The notes under the pieces were generated by a model, which saw only the letters and a program-made list of their open reading frames with translations, did no database searches and was not told where the DNA came from. This document shows positions 29,541 to 40,582 of a stretch of 64,000 nucleotides of DNA, piece by piece. A program made the position numbers and the translations under genes. Every line of letters begins with the position of its first letter. Within the stretch, counting starts at the first letter, position 1. The stretch comes from Aphelidium insulamus. Taxonomy: Eukaryota; Aphelidiomycota; Aphelidea; Aphelidiaceae. Location of the stretch: NCBI GenBank assembly GCA_036784855.1, contig JAZDSV010000055.1:1-64000 (forward strand), written 5' to 3'.

Positions 29541-30925
29541 ATGTCCTTGGTACGCTCTGATGGATCCGCCGCGCAACAGCTGACGGTGCCATCCGCCACG
29601 AGAGGCGTTGTTAGCAAGCAGCACGTGGCACTGACTCCGGTACGCGTGTGCTGCCACATTGCTATGGACATGGTCCCTAATTGTATGCACCTAGTTGGAG
29701 CGGACGTCGACACTTCCCGCGCCCATCATGTCTGTGCAATGCTCTTCCCGTCTCTTCCCGTACATGGCGCTCTATATACATACTTACACGCGCGCGCACA
29801 GGCACCTGACGGGTCACCAGGGTGAGGTGTATGATGTAAAGTTTTCGCCGAGTGGCCACCTACTCGCCTCATGTTCGCACGACAAGTCCGTGCTGCTCTG
29901 GTCCACCGCAGGCGATGATGCCGCCGAGTTATGCAAGAACACAATGCAGCTGCGTGGTACGTGTAATTGCATATAATACATTTGTGAAGTATATTGACAG
30001 CATTAGGACATAATGGACCCATCACTGGCTTGCAGTGGTCCGTGGATGGCAAGCGGCTGTTCACCGTGTCGGCGGATCAGACCATGTCCATGTGGGACAT
30101 GGAGACGCGTCAGAGAGTGCGCCGGTTCCGCGGACACACCACATTCATCCAGTCTGTTGCCATTAGTCGCTCCGGTGCCGGTGCCGAGCGACTACTAACA
30201 GCCGGTGATGATGGTCGCATTCTGGTACGCTTTTAGGAACTGCAGTTTTAATGCATGTTCACCTCCCAATTAATACACTCTTGTTGTAGATGTGGGAGGC
30301 GCGTGACAAGAGCCCCATCGCCGTGTATGAGCATGAATGGGCCGTGACGGCGCTGACATTCAATGCGGACGGCGATGAATTCTTTGCCGGCTCCATCGAC
30401 AACGGCATTCACTCGTTCAACGTGCAGTCGGGCCACGTGTCGTACAGTCTGAGCGGGCACGGCGACACTGTCACTGGCCTGGCCCTCTCGCCCGACGGCA
30501 CCTGTTTGCTGTCCAATGCCGCCGACAGCACTGTGCGCATATGGGATGTCAAGCCGTACAGCGTGTTGCCCAACCGGTTGTCGCGTGTGCTGACGGGGGC
30601 GCCGCATGCGTTCGACAAGAACCTGATCAGATGCTGTTGGAACCCGGACGGTACGCAAGTTTGTGCCGGTGCTGGTGACCGCACCGTGGTGGTGTGGGAT
30701 GTGGACTCTGGGCGCATTGTGTACAAGCTGCCCGGCCACAAGGGCACTGTCAACTGCGTCGACTGGCATCCAACTCAACCGATAAGTATGCTATACTATC
30801 AACATTCTATAACCTGTACATTAACATCGTATGCAGTTGCATCGGGATCCGTGGACAGCACAGTGTTTCTCGGCGAGATCAATCCATCAGAGTCGGCATA
30901 TCGCCCTCAGCAAGCCTACTCATGA
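29541..30925 (+). CDS. SNRNP40: U5 snRNP 40 kDa WD40 protein
   Basis: Exons 29541-29639, 29695-29759, 29802-29956, 30007-30224, 30290-30785, 30837-30925; 373 residues. A short N-terminal region ending in APIM leads into seven WD40 blades; the order and wording (LTGHQGEVYDVKF, GHTTFIQSV, LSNAADSTVRIWDVKP, KNLIRCCWNPDG, YKLPGHKGTVN, FLGEI) follow human SNRNP40. It is a U5 snRNP component bound to PRP8 in the spliceosome. The last intron (51 bases) is open in frame, so retention would add 17 residues. The end of exon 2 is uncertain: a GT donor at 29760 leaves an 8-residue insertion after APIMSV. Confidence 0.92.
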
Positions 30926-31078
30926 ATTACTACGTAATATACATTCCTCCACACACTTGTACTATAGAGTGACATTTGATTTATTTAGCGTGGTTACGTA
31001 TGATGATAAGGATTGCCCGTTATGTTATGTGCGTTGTCGCTTGCTAGAACAAGTGTTCCTAGTGCAAGACTCATCGTC

Positions 31079-33153
31079 TTAAGATAATTCCTGACGAAGA
31101 TTGTTGCCTTGCAGGGCAGCCAGTGCCGATTTCAAGTTTTTATGAGTGGCCACTTCGACAGCCGTCTCACCATTCAGGTTGACTACATCTTTGATGGCTC
31201 CGTACGACATGAGTAATTGAACCAGCGCGCCATCATCTTTTAGAACTGCTTTGTGAAGTAACGGCATGTCTTCGGGATCAACAAAATTGCAATCTGAAGT
31301 TCGGGCTTCAGCGAGTAGCCTGATTGCTTCAAATGGTGCATTGTTGTACACGGCTAACGCTAGTGGCGTGAAACCGGCATCGTTATGCAGCGATGCATCA
31401 GCATACTCGACCAGCTGTGCAATAACGCCAGTAAATCCTCTTTTAGCTGCCTTGTGCAGCGCGGTGTTGCCCTCATTATCCGAAGTGTCTACCAGCAATT
31501 GCTGGCGCTCTTCCCTGACGGCTTGTTGTAGTAGCAGTTTCGTGACAGCAATATTGTCTCTCTCAGCAGCATAATGAAGAGGTGTGAGGCCCAGGCGATC
31601 TTGAGTTGCCAGGTTGATACCGGACACTGCCACCAATACTGCAATATTGCCTTCATTACCCATTTCTGATGCAAGGTGTAGTATAGTTTTGCCACTGTTT
31701 AATTCGTCAGCGGAATTGATTTCAACTAACGGTAACGGTAGCAACATTTTCAAAATGCTGGCATCAGGTTGCATAGCAGCCAGCTGCAGTACTTTAAACC
31801 CTGACCGATTGATGACGTTAAATGCATTCGCAAGTTCGTCTTCTGATACTGCGTCAAGCAACGTCGTCACAATGGTCGCTTCACTGTTCTCAACTGCGGT
31901 GTGCATGGGTGTGTTGCCATCTGTGTTATGTGTCATAATTATTCTTCCGCTGCTTTTTGAGAGCAACAACTCAACGGCTCCGGCGCTACGTGCTTCGACT
32001 GCAAGATGCAACGATGTCATGCCACGGCGGTCTTGTTTGCCAATCCAATCTGAATATCTCAGGGAGTCTTGAAGGTACGCAAAATTGCAAAGAAATTCGA
32101 TCATTTCTGTCGCTTTTCAGCTTCTTGCTGCATAATGTAATGGCGTTTGACCATCGTTATCAGTCATAAATACAGCTTCGGGATAGCTTCTGCCAACAAT
32201 TGGGCGGTGGCCACATCGCCAGTCATTGCGGCCAAATGTAATGGAGTAGATAAGTCTAATGATACTTGGCTTGCTTTAGCTCCACAGTCAAGCAGAAGCT
32301 TAACAAGTTCACGGTTGCCGCGAAACGAAGCAGAGAGAATTAATTCGCGTTGACTTTGAATTGCTTCAGTACACAGCTTTCCTTGGTCAACTCCGTCGGC
32401 ATTTAATATTGCATGTGCAATCTCGTAGTAACCTTTTGCAATTGCCGCTGTGGACGGGGATTCATCTGCGTTGTTTGGGTGCGCAAGAGTCGGAACTTGA
32501 ATCAGAAGCCATTTGACTATTTCTAACTGAATGAATTGTGTTGCCAGAGCAAGCGCATTGTATTTTCCTAAAAAGATCGTATCTCTAAGAAACCGCAAAC
32601 TTTCTGATACTTTTTCTTCTTCTGAAGTTATTGCACGCGCTTCTGAAGCTGTTGCATCCAAATGAGGATAATCAGTATCTGTAACGTACATTGACGACAG
32701 ATCTTGTATGCCAACAATTTCAACAGTCTCCGCAATGTACTTGACCAAATCCAGCAATCCGTTTTGACATGCCAGACGAAACAATTTCACCTTGTCGATA
32801 GGCGCGTCCATCTCTTCATGCAGATAGCGCAACACGGCAACATTACCGCATTGCACAGAGCACTTGGTTGAAAACAGTCCGGTGTGGGGTGTTATACTTC
32901 CAGGTTCAAAGGGCGCGGTGAGAGCCATCATACCTTCGAGCGAAACGCACTCACACGGTCGCAATAGTAGTGCGTCCTTATGCTCGATTGCTATGTCGGA
33001 AAACACGTTGTAAGCTTGAGCGATTTGACCAAGCGTTCTAGCCGGTGTTGTAGCCAGAGTATAGCGACGAAGCGTATGCTCAGAAATCGTGAAAGCATTA
33101 GCACTTGTAGCGCAAACGAGCGCGAGGAAAAGTGAATAAATAATTGCATGCAT
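31079..33153 (-). pseudogene. Secreted ankyrin-repeat protein gene with two lesions
   Basis: From ATG 33153 a signal peptide (LFLALVCATSANA) leads into about 320 residues ending in ankyrin repeats. Near 32165 the frame shifts by one base; the ankyrin consensus continues in the new frame (DNDGQTPLHYAARS), then meets TGA at 32119-32117, where most repeats would have Gly, and continues in the same frame to 31079 with at least seven more repeats. No GT-AG intron removes both lesions. So the gene is either a recent pseudogene of about 690 codons or carries two sequencing errors. It ends 153 bases from the convergent SNRNP40. Confidence 0.75.
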
Positions 33154-33476
33154 GATGAATGTTCGCAACGTTGCGCGCGTTTTAAGCAGTGCCCGACAAC
33201 GATCAGATCGGCCAATGGGCGTGCATAGATTGATCAGTTACCCAAATCAATCTTATCGATTTCTTACTGGCGGGACCTCAGGCAGAAATCAACTGCTTAG
33301 ACATTAAGGGTGGGCACCGAGACGAGACCATTATATATGAATGTATATATAATGTAGCCAGCATGAGACGGTAATGGCACTGGCCGCGCGACAGAAATTT
33401 GATACTTCAAAAAGCCCCGATACCGTTGTACATAGCCAGAAAAAAATACGGTGTTTGTGTGCCATGAAATTAACTT
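33154..33476. other. Divergent promoter region
   Basis: Between the ankyrin pseudogene and the formin gene. One CCAAT at 33212-33216 and TA-rich stretches; no gene seen. Confidence 0.45.
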
Positions 33477-36400
33477 ATGATTAACGGACTGCGCACACTG
33501 TTTGGCGGCGATGGCACCGGTGGCGGCGTCGAGACTAGTCATTCAGCGCGCAGACCCGTGTCGGCCACCTCCTCATCGTCCACGTCCACTGCCGCCACCA
33601 GGAATCCCGCGATGGCACTCAAATACGATCCATACTACGTGGACAATGATGTGCAGCCCAGTTCCGCCAGCGGTTCTGCGTCGCACGCCATTCACGCCAC
33701 CTTCTGCCCTCTGGCATCTGGACATTGGCCGCATCACCGACCGCATCATCGCTCTCGGGTGCCGTATGGAAGCAGCGCACCGAGAAGTTGAGCCGGCGCA
33801 ACAACATTGACGATCTGGCCGCCTTCCTCAACACTCGCTACCCCAACCAGCGCTACTCCGTATGGAACTTGTCTGGTACGTGGACATTATACATATGATA
33901 ATGTATAAAACTCAAAATAAATGTACAGCATCCGAGTACGACGTCAAGCCATTCCACAGCCAGGTGCTGCAGTTTCCAATTCAGCGAACAGCGCAGCTCA
34001 CCATCAAGTTGATATTTGACATTTGCCGGTCCATTGACGCCGTACGTACGCTTCTTGGTTCATTTCATTTTGATATTTTCTGATGCACACGCAACTAGTG
34101 GATGCAACTGCATGCCGGCAACGTGGCCGTTCTGCACTGCACAAACGGTCTGGCTAGGACAAGCGTGGTGGTGGCGTGCTATTTGCGTTACAGTGGTGTC
34201 TATGAGTCGGCCCGCAGTGCATTCATGTACTTTATACGTCGTCGCTGCCGGGGCGAAGAGGTCAGCTGGCCCACGCAGTGGCACCGGCGCTACCTGCAGT
34301 ACTTTGACGAGATAATGGACCTGCAGGGCAACTGTCCCAACCCGCATCCCATCAAGTTGCACAGTGTCATTTTGAATTCGGTGCCGAACTTTGATGGGCG
34401 CGGTAGTTGCCACCCAGTGCTCGAAATCTATCAGGGCAATCGGCTGGTGTACAGTTCGCTGCAGATTCAGTCACACCACGACGCTCTGATCCTGCAAGAC
34501 TCGTTCAATATCATTTTTCGCACTATTTCACCCGATGAAGCTGGCTCAGCTGGTTTGTGAGGAAATTGTGTAGTCAATTCTGCTTAATATCCGGCAGAGA
34601 GTTTGTCGAGCCCACCGTCACTTATGTCCAGCAAGTGGCGACCGTTGCCGCTGGAAAAAGATGTCGAGATCCGCGTGTCCCATTTGGCGGGCGATGAGGC
34701 TAGCCGGCAGCCGCAGCTCATGTTATCTTACATGTTCAACGCGGGCTTCTTTGGCACGGGATTGAATCGGGTGCAGCGCGCCGAGCTAGAGATGCAAGCC
34801 CGTGATAGTGCCGAGTATAGTCGGCTAGCGGCCGATTTCTCATTCGACATTATCCTCTCGGAAGACCGCTCTCGCATAATCTCATACGATCTGTTTTTGG
34901 ACAGGAGCATCAGCAAGTGTCTGGCCAAGGCAAGTTGCAATTTTAATGTTCATGTCTAATGACATCGATAGCTGTCACAATACCATTGTATGAAGGTCGA
35001 TGCGCCACTGCTGCGAACACTAGAGGATCAGGGCTACAAGAAGGTGCTGGCCAAGTATGCACTGCAATTCTCTGCGAACCGCATCCACGAGGCGCACGAG
35101 TATCTGGCCACTATATCCCAGAGTCTGAAGGACATTCTCGCCAGTGAGATGGTCAGCATTGGCCGAGCTAAATACCAGTCTCTGCGGCAGCGTCAAAAGC
35201 ATGCAAAAGATGTTGCTCACTCGGTCATCGAAAATGTTGAGAAAGAGGAAGAAAACCGGCATTCAGAAGAAGAATCTTCCGCTTCATTGACAGTCGCGCC
35301 AGTCGAGCCCGTTACTGACGGTGAAGACTTTTTGGTGAACGTTCCGCATCCGGTTGAGGTTAATGACGATCGATCTGGAGCTCAGTCTCAAAAATCCAAT
35401 TCTTCGGCTGCTGTGAAAGAAGTCGATGTAAAGATGGAATCAATGAAAATATCCGAGCCGGAAATAACACCAGCCTCAGCTATACCAACGCCACCTCTTG
35501 CACATAATTCATCATCAAGCATTCCGGCACCACCGCCTCCGCCGCCCATGCCCGGTATTCCCCCTCCACCACCACCACCTCCAATGCATGGAGTACCGCC
35601 ACCGCCGCCTCCACCACCGGCTCCCGGAATGAAGCCAGTGTCTGCTACTATCGACAAGAAGCGAGTCAAGAACAAGTTGCACTGGAGTGAAATCAAGGCG
35701 CATCAGCTTGCTGTAAGTACTGAGCGCACAATTTGGAGCGAAGTCATCGAACAGAGCACAGATCTGGATATATTGAAGTTTGAAGGTGTGTTTACGCTTC
35801 GTCAAGAATTGCCGAGGTTAATCAATGCAGATCTCTTTTGCATTGATCCAACACAAGCCAGGTCAAAGAGTGACAAAAAGAATGCGAGCGATGAAAAGTA
35901 TGTGAATGCATTACGTCACTTGTTACTAATTCGGTTAGCAAAGAGATTCAAATGCTGTCAATGAATCGAGCTCGAACAGTCGGTATCGTTTTGGCCAAAT
36001 TCGCAAAACGCTTAACGGACGCCGAGATATGCGATGCAATAGCCAGACTAGATGAGGCAATGTTGTCATTAGACGAGTGTCTCGCACTATCATCGGTGCT
36101 TCCAACCGATGCCGAGAGGAACGAATTTGAGCTATTTCTATCACGAAATCCAGTGTTTAAAAATGATACTTCGAAGCTGTCACGGGATGGAAAGGCGCTT
36201 GCAAGACCCGATCGGTTCATTGTTGAAGCTTTGCGAGAGCCGAATCTGTCATTCATGCTCCAGGTGTTTCTATTCAAGTATCAGTATGCGGAGGATGTTA
36301 CGGCGCTTGAAGAGTCCATGTCTGCTATGCGAGAAGCTTGTGATTTCTTGCGAAACGATCAGAGCTTGAAAAGTTTGCTGGGCACCGTTCTGTCACTGGG

Positions 36401-37232
36401 AAACTTGATGAATTACGAATACGGGGGTCCAGTGTCGGCAATTAATCGACAGCAAGCTGTTGGCTTCCGGCTGGACAGTCTGCCAAAGCTTCGTGACGTA
36501 AAAGCGCGTGATGGAAAGACGACACTCATACACTATCTTGTGCAGACGCTGCAAGAAAGAGCACCCGAGGTGCTAGAGATTTCGAGCAAGTACTTGTTTC
36601 TGAAAACAGTGCGGCACATTCGATCAGACGATATAAACTCTCAATTGTCGACTCTGAAGCGCACTCTCTCTTCGCTGCAGAACTACAAGCCCGTGACATC
36701 GACCGCGTTTGAAAAGTTTGAAGCCGCGAAACTGGCGCCGATCATTGTTGGTGCCAAAAGTGAAGTAGAGCGTCTCGAGGCCATGCAGTCTGCGCTTGCA
36801 GAATCGTGGCTGCAGACCGCGACATATCTAGGCGAAGACATTGACTCGGCCCCGAATCCACCTGTTCCCAACAAGAAGCCCGAGGAAATTTTTCTGGTAC
36901 TGGATCATTTTTTTCAAATGCTCGATGAAACCATTGCGGCAGAGGAGCGCGCCAAGGCGAGGGCTGAGCGGGATGCAAAACTTGCAACGCAATCATCAAC
37001 GAATGTCTCAGCCAGCAAGAAACCGCAAAACAGCCTCGAAGCGCAGAGCACTGGGTTTTCGCTGCGTGATCAGCTACTGTCAGAGATCAGGGAGCATGCG
37101 GAATCCCCGGTCAGGAATTTGAAGTCACCGCCAGTCGAGCTAGATACAACGCTCGGTAGCAGTCTAGAGCTGAATGCGGGATACTGTAGCGAATGTGGTC
37201 TACCCGTTTCGCGTTGCGACTGCAGCTTTTGA
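33477..37232 (+). CDS. PTEN-domain formin (PTEN-C2-FH1-FH2)
   Basis: Exons 33477-33875, 33929-34041, 34099-34552, 34598-34929, 34996-35897, 35939-37232. A Ser-rich start leads into a PTEN/auxilin-type phosphatase domain (LDIGRITDRIIAL; RRNNIDDLAAFL) with the CX5R loop HCTNGLARTS, then a C2 domain, an FH1 region of proline runs (about 35525-35635) and a complete FH2 domain (KLHWSEIK...). FH2 nucleates and caps actin filaments; the PTEN-C2 part probably targets membranes. The loop keeps Cys and Arg but lacks the PTEN lysines, so lipid phosphatase activity is doubtful. In exon 1 the homology needs two +1 frame changes, near 33710 and near 33750. Intron 4 has a GC donor (AAG|GCAAGT). Plant class II formins share this architecture. 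Confidence 0.88.
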
Positions 37233-37352
37233 TGCCTGTTTTGCATGCATATGTACATAGACGCTAGAATTCATTGTACGTGCATTTGGTAGCGAACAAT
37301 CGAACAGTACCCCTTTTTCCTCCAGCTAGGGTTGTGCGGAGACAATCACACA

Positions 37353-38533
37353 ATGGAATTGCGGTGCAATCAATCGCACTGCCGGCGCGTTCTCGGCGGC
37401 GCCTTGGCTTCGGTGTCGAGCAACACGGAGACTAAAGCCTGCATCACTACCTGCTCACGTATAGTTATTATTGAACAGTTGTCCTGTGGCTCACAACTTC
37501 TCAGACGTATTTTGTCTGCAATGCGCAAGATCTGCATTTTCCACGGCTCTGGTGTGTCCGGCCTGTGACACGTCATTACCACGACGGTGCGCTATGTATG
37601 CTTATGCTTATATATAACAAAATAATCAAACAGAGATGACATATTGTCGGTTGATCTGAACCCGTCTGAAGACTACAAGTCGGTATGAAATCACATGTAC
37701 ATCAATCAACGTGTCCACATCTCAATAACAGTGCGTCCTGGCCGGCCTACCGCCCGATATCATTGCAGAGATCTGTGCGCGGTCATTGGCATTCTGGCAG
37801 TACCAGATGACACAAGAGAGCTCCTTGCAAAAAGCACTGTACACCAGCCTTGATGAAAAATGTGTTCAGCTCGAGCAGGAAGTCCAAGCAGTGACGATGG
37901 AGTCCCGTCGTGAAATGGAAACGCTAACTGAACAAATGAACTGTAAGCATTATGGATGTTGTAAAACATCATTCATACTTGTCGTCAGTCTTGAAGACCG
38001 ACTATGAGATGGAGCGGAAAAAGGTTGCTGGTTTGCAGGATGGATATGCGGAAAAGGGCCGCCAGCTACAGAAGCTGCAGGCAAGACACGGTACCGTAAA
38101 AGTATAATATGATGTAATAATCGCACAGCTTGCGTATGACAAGCTCAAGAAAAAGACGGCGACAACATCAATGCTGGCAAATGGCGGCGGACAGCATTCT
38201 GCTGCTGATCCATTCCGACAATATCCGCAGCAGTCACCACACATTTCCAGAGCCATTCCACACCAGCAGCCAAGCAGTCTGACCTCGTTCCCCACTCCGT
38301 ACACGCCGCGCAACACCACCACAAGCCGCTCAGTGGCATCGCCAACGGGACAGTACGACCGCGTTGACTACAGCGGCAATGGATACAAGCACCAATATCG
38401 CGGCGACGAACGACCAATGACACCTCAAACAGCGCCGAACCGACCGCGCCAAGTGTCCACAAAGCAACCAGGCACCCCAAACATCACCGTCCATGAAGGA
38501 GTACGCTTACCGTGGTGGAAGCACAACAAGTAG
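37353..38533 (+). CDS. CCNB1IP1: HEI10 / CCNB1IP1 meiotic RING E3 ligase
   Basis: Exons 37353-37458, 37505-37586, 37634-37682, 37732-37942, 37989-38080, 38129-38533; 314 residues. An N-terminal RING (CNQSHC, TTCSH-VFC-LQC, CPAC) is followed by the family signature NPSEDYKS-CVLAGLPPDII...SLAFWQYQM, a coiled coil (about 110-190, ending KGRQLQKLQ-LAYDKLKKK) and a disordered Ser/Pro/Arg tail. HEI10 is a SUMO/ubiquitin ligase that marks and stabilises meiotic crossover sites, so the organism probably undergoes meiosis. The last intron is best read with a GC donor (CAG|GCAAGA); a GT donor 24 bases on would insert 8 residues. Confidence 0.9.
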
Positions 38534-38579
38534 TGTGCAAGTGTCCGAAACCAAGCTACCACACAAATACATATATTTT

Positions 38580-39562
38580 CTACCCAGGTGCACCGAGACC
38601 GCGACGATTCTGCTGAAACTTCCACTCGGGCTCCTCGTGGCCGGCAAGCAGATGGTGGCCGGCATTGCTGGCACCATCGTGGTCGCCTTCATCATCAACA
38701 CTGTCCGCAGTGAGACCAAGTCCGTGCATGAGCATCTTGTAGCCAATGCTGTCTCCCGACATCAGTGGGCTGCCATCTGTTGCCAAAGTCACTGCCTGCA
38801 GCCGCTTGACACGCTCCTGCCACTGCAGGGGATGGTCCAATGCGAAATCCTGTCGCAGCTTGACGGGGTCCACGTGCGGGTGCACGCGACACAATGCCGC
38901 ATCCACCGCCCGCTCGCACTCTTCATACAAAATAGGCACATTGGCGGCGGTAGGTGTATGGCGTGCGGGTGTGCTGTGTACGGAAGAGCACCAGGTGACG
39001 CGAGGCACCGGAACCCCGTGTCCGCACCCGCAGTGACAGTGGCGCCGCAACCGCAATCGCCTCAAACACCGCGCGCATCGGAGCCGGCGCCGGCGGCATT
39101 GCCCACTCTTGTCGACTACATCGGCACGTGTAAAGTAATGGATACAGAGAGAGAGAGAGAGAGTTGAACTACATTCACCACCACCAACCTCTCGTCGAGG
39201 ACGAATGGGAGCAGACAGAGCCGGTACAGTCTGCACGTCTCGTCCAGCACAGGCAGACTCCACCGGGCTGCCTTCAAAGTGGGACCACCGTGTGCACCGC
39301 CGCTGGACTTGCCGCGTTGCTGCGTGCGTGACTGGTACACTATGGCCGCCGATGTGGCATTGGCTGCGTGTCGCTCCCGCCGCTCCCGTAGCTGCCGCTT
39401 ATGTTCGGCATTGCGCTGCTTGCGTGCCTGGCTCTTGGACGTGGTAGTTGTAGCCGGCTCTGCTGCAGAGATTTCTGAGGCGTCTACTGGATCCACCGCC
39501 GCGCCGCCAGACTCACTGTGGCCGCCTGACTGATCGCCTGACTGATCGTCATCGTCGGGCAT
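38580..39562 (-). CDS. Unrecognised basic/coiled protein, exon structure tentative
   Basis: From ATG 39562 an acidic, Ser-rich N-terminus is followed by a strongly basic helix (KSQARKQRNAEHKRQLRERR) and LDETCRLYRLCLLPFVLDE. Exon 1 probably ends at 39189 and exon 2 starts at 39115; the intron holds a CT/GA repeat at about 39146-39162. A second intron within about 39060-38990 seems needed to reach the last frame, which has ILYEECERAVDAAL...HPLQWQERVKRLQ and ends ...EWKFQQNRR near 38580. I do not recognise the family. It is convergent with HEI10 (46 bases between stops). Confidence 0.45.
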
Positions 39563-39809
39563 TGTGTGTGCCACAGCGTGTGTCTCTGCCACACACAACA
39601 CAGCTTGTTGCATGGTGTAAATATATCTTGTGTTAACCAAACATATGTCAAGTGAGTGATTACAGCCAGTCCAATAACCAGCGAGTTGCTGGTCGGTGTA
39701 ATGGAGAGATTGATCGGTGGTGCCAGCAACTCGGCGCGCGCCCAGCACCTCGGCAACATAAATAGCTGCGACGTATAGCAGCCGCACTAATCAGTTCATC
39801 TCTCTCAAC

Positions 39810-40349
39810 ATGAAAGCAACCATGATATACGGCGTTATTCTGGTGGTGGTGCTGCTAGTGACGCCAAGCTGCGCCGGAACTGTGGTTGCCAAACCACTTC
39901 CAACGAGTCCGGCAGCGAAACCTACACAGATAGCGCCGACTAACAAAGCAGTGACCATGATAACGCCTACTTGCCGCGGTCACAGCTGCAGTAGCATAAG
40001 TAGTGGCTTCAGCAGTAGCTCGTTGTCCAACCCTTCTCTCGGGAAATCGGCAGGACCACCGAGCACAGCATCTTCATCAGACGAAGGGTTTGGCGATTTC
40101 ACAGCAGCCCGTGATCCGTCCGTCAAACTTGGACCACCGCCCGTTGCCGACCAGAAGAACAATGTGTCGCCGTCGACGCCTAAGGGTGAAGAAAATACTC
40201 GTCACCACGCTGATATGATACGCAAAGCTCTGCTCATGGCTGGTGGACTTGGGAGTGCGGGTGGTGGCGCTATAAGTGGAGGTAGCGGCGGCAGTCATAA
40301 CAGTGGCGGCAGTAGTAGCAAATATTATTCTGCTCCAGGTCAAATCTAA
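39810..40349 (+). CDS. Small secreted low-complexity protein
   Basis: Single exon, 179 residues. Residues 1-22 form a clear signal peptide (VILVVVLLVTPSCAG). The mature part is disordered, rich in Ser, Pro, Thr and Gly, with one C-x4-C pair near 55-60 and a Gly/Ser-rich C-terminus. A CATAAATAG TATA-like box lies about 50 bases upstream. No family recognised; an extracellular or cell-wall role is possible. Comparable in design to the protein at 52775-53260 but without shared sequence that I can see. Confidence 0.65.
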   Translation: MKATMIYGVILVVVLLVTPSCAGTVVAKPLPTSPAAKPTQIAPTNKAVTMITPTCRGHSCSSISSGFSSSSLSNPSLGKSAGPPSTASSSDEGFGDFTAARDPSVKLGPPPVADQKNNVSPSTPKGEENTRHHADMIRKALLMAGGLGSAGGGAISGGSGGSHNSGGSSSKYYSAPGQI

Positions 40350-40582
40350 GGGATGTGATGCCAACGGTCTAGCGTGCCAATACATATACCCGCACTGCAC
40401 TTTGCATATTGACACTCACGTCCCATACGTGTAATATTGTATGTTAGGAACTTTTTATGTATTCTGAGCATTTATGGGAGCAGTTCATTGACATATTATA
40501 TCACATAATATAATATTATAATATCTGCAAGAGAGGTGAAGACAAGGCACACCGAACTCACAAAACATTCACTCCAGTGCAA

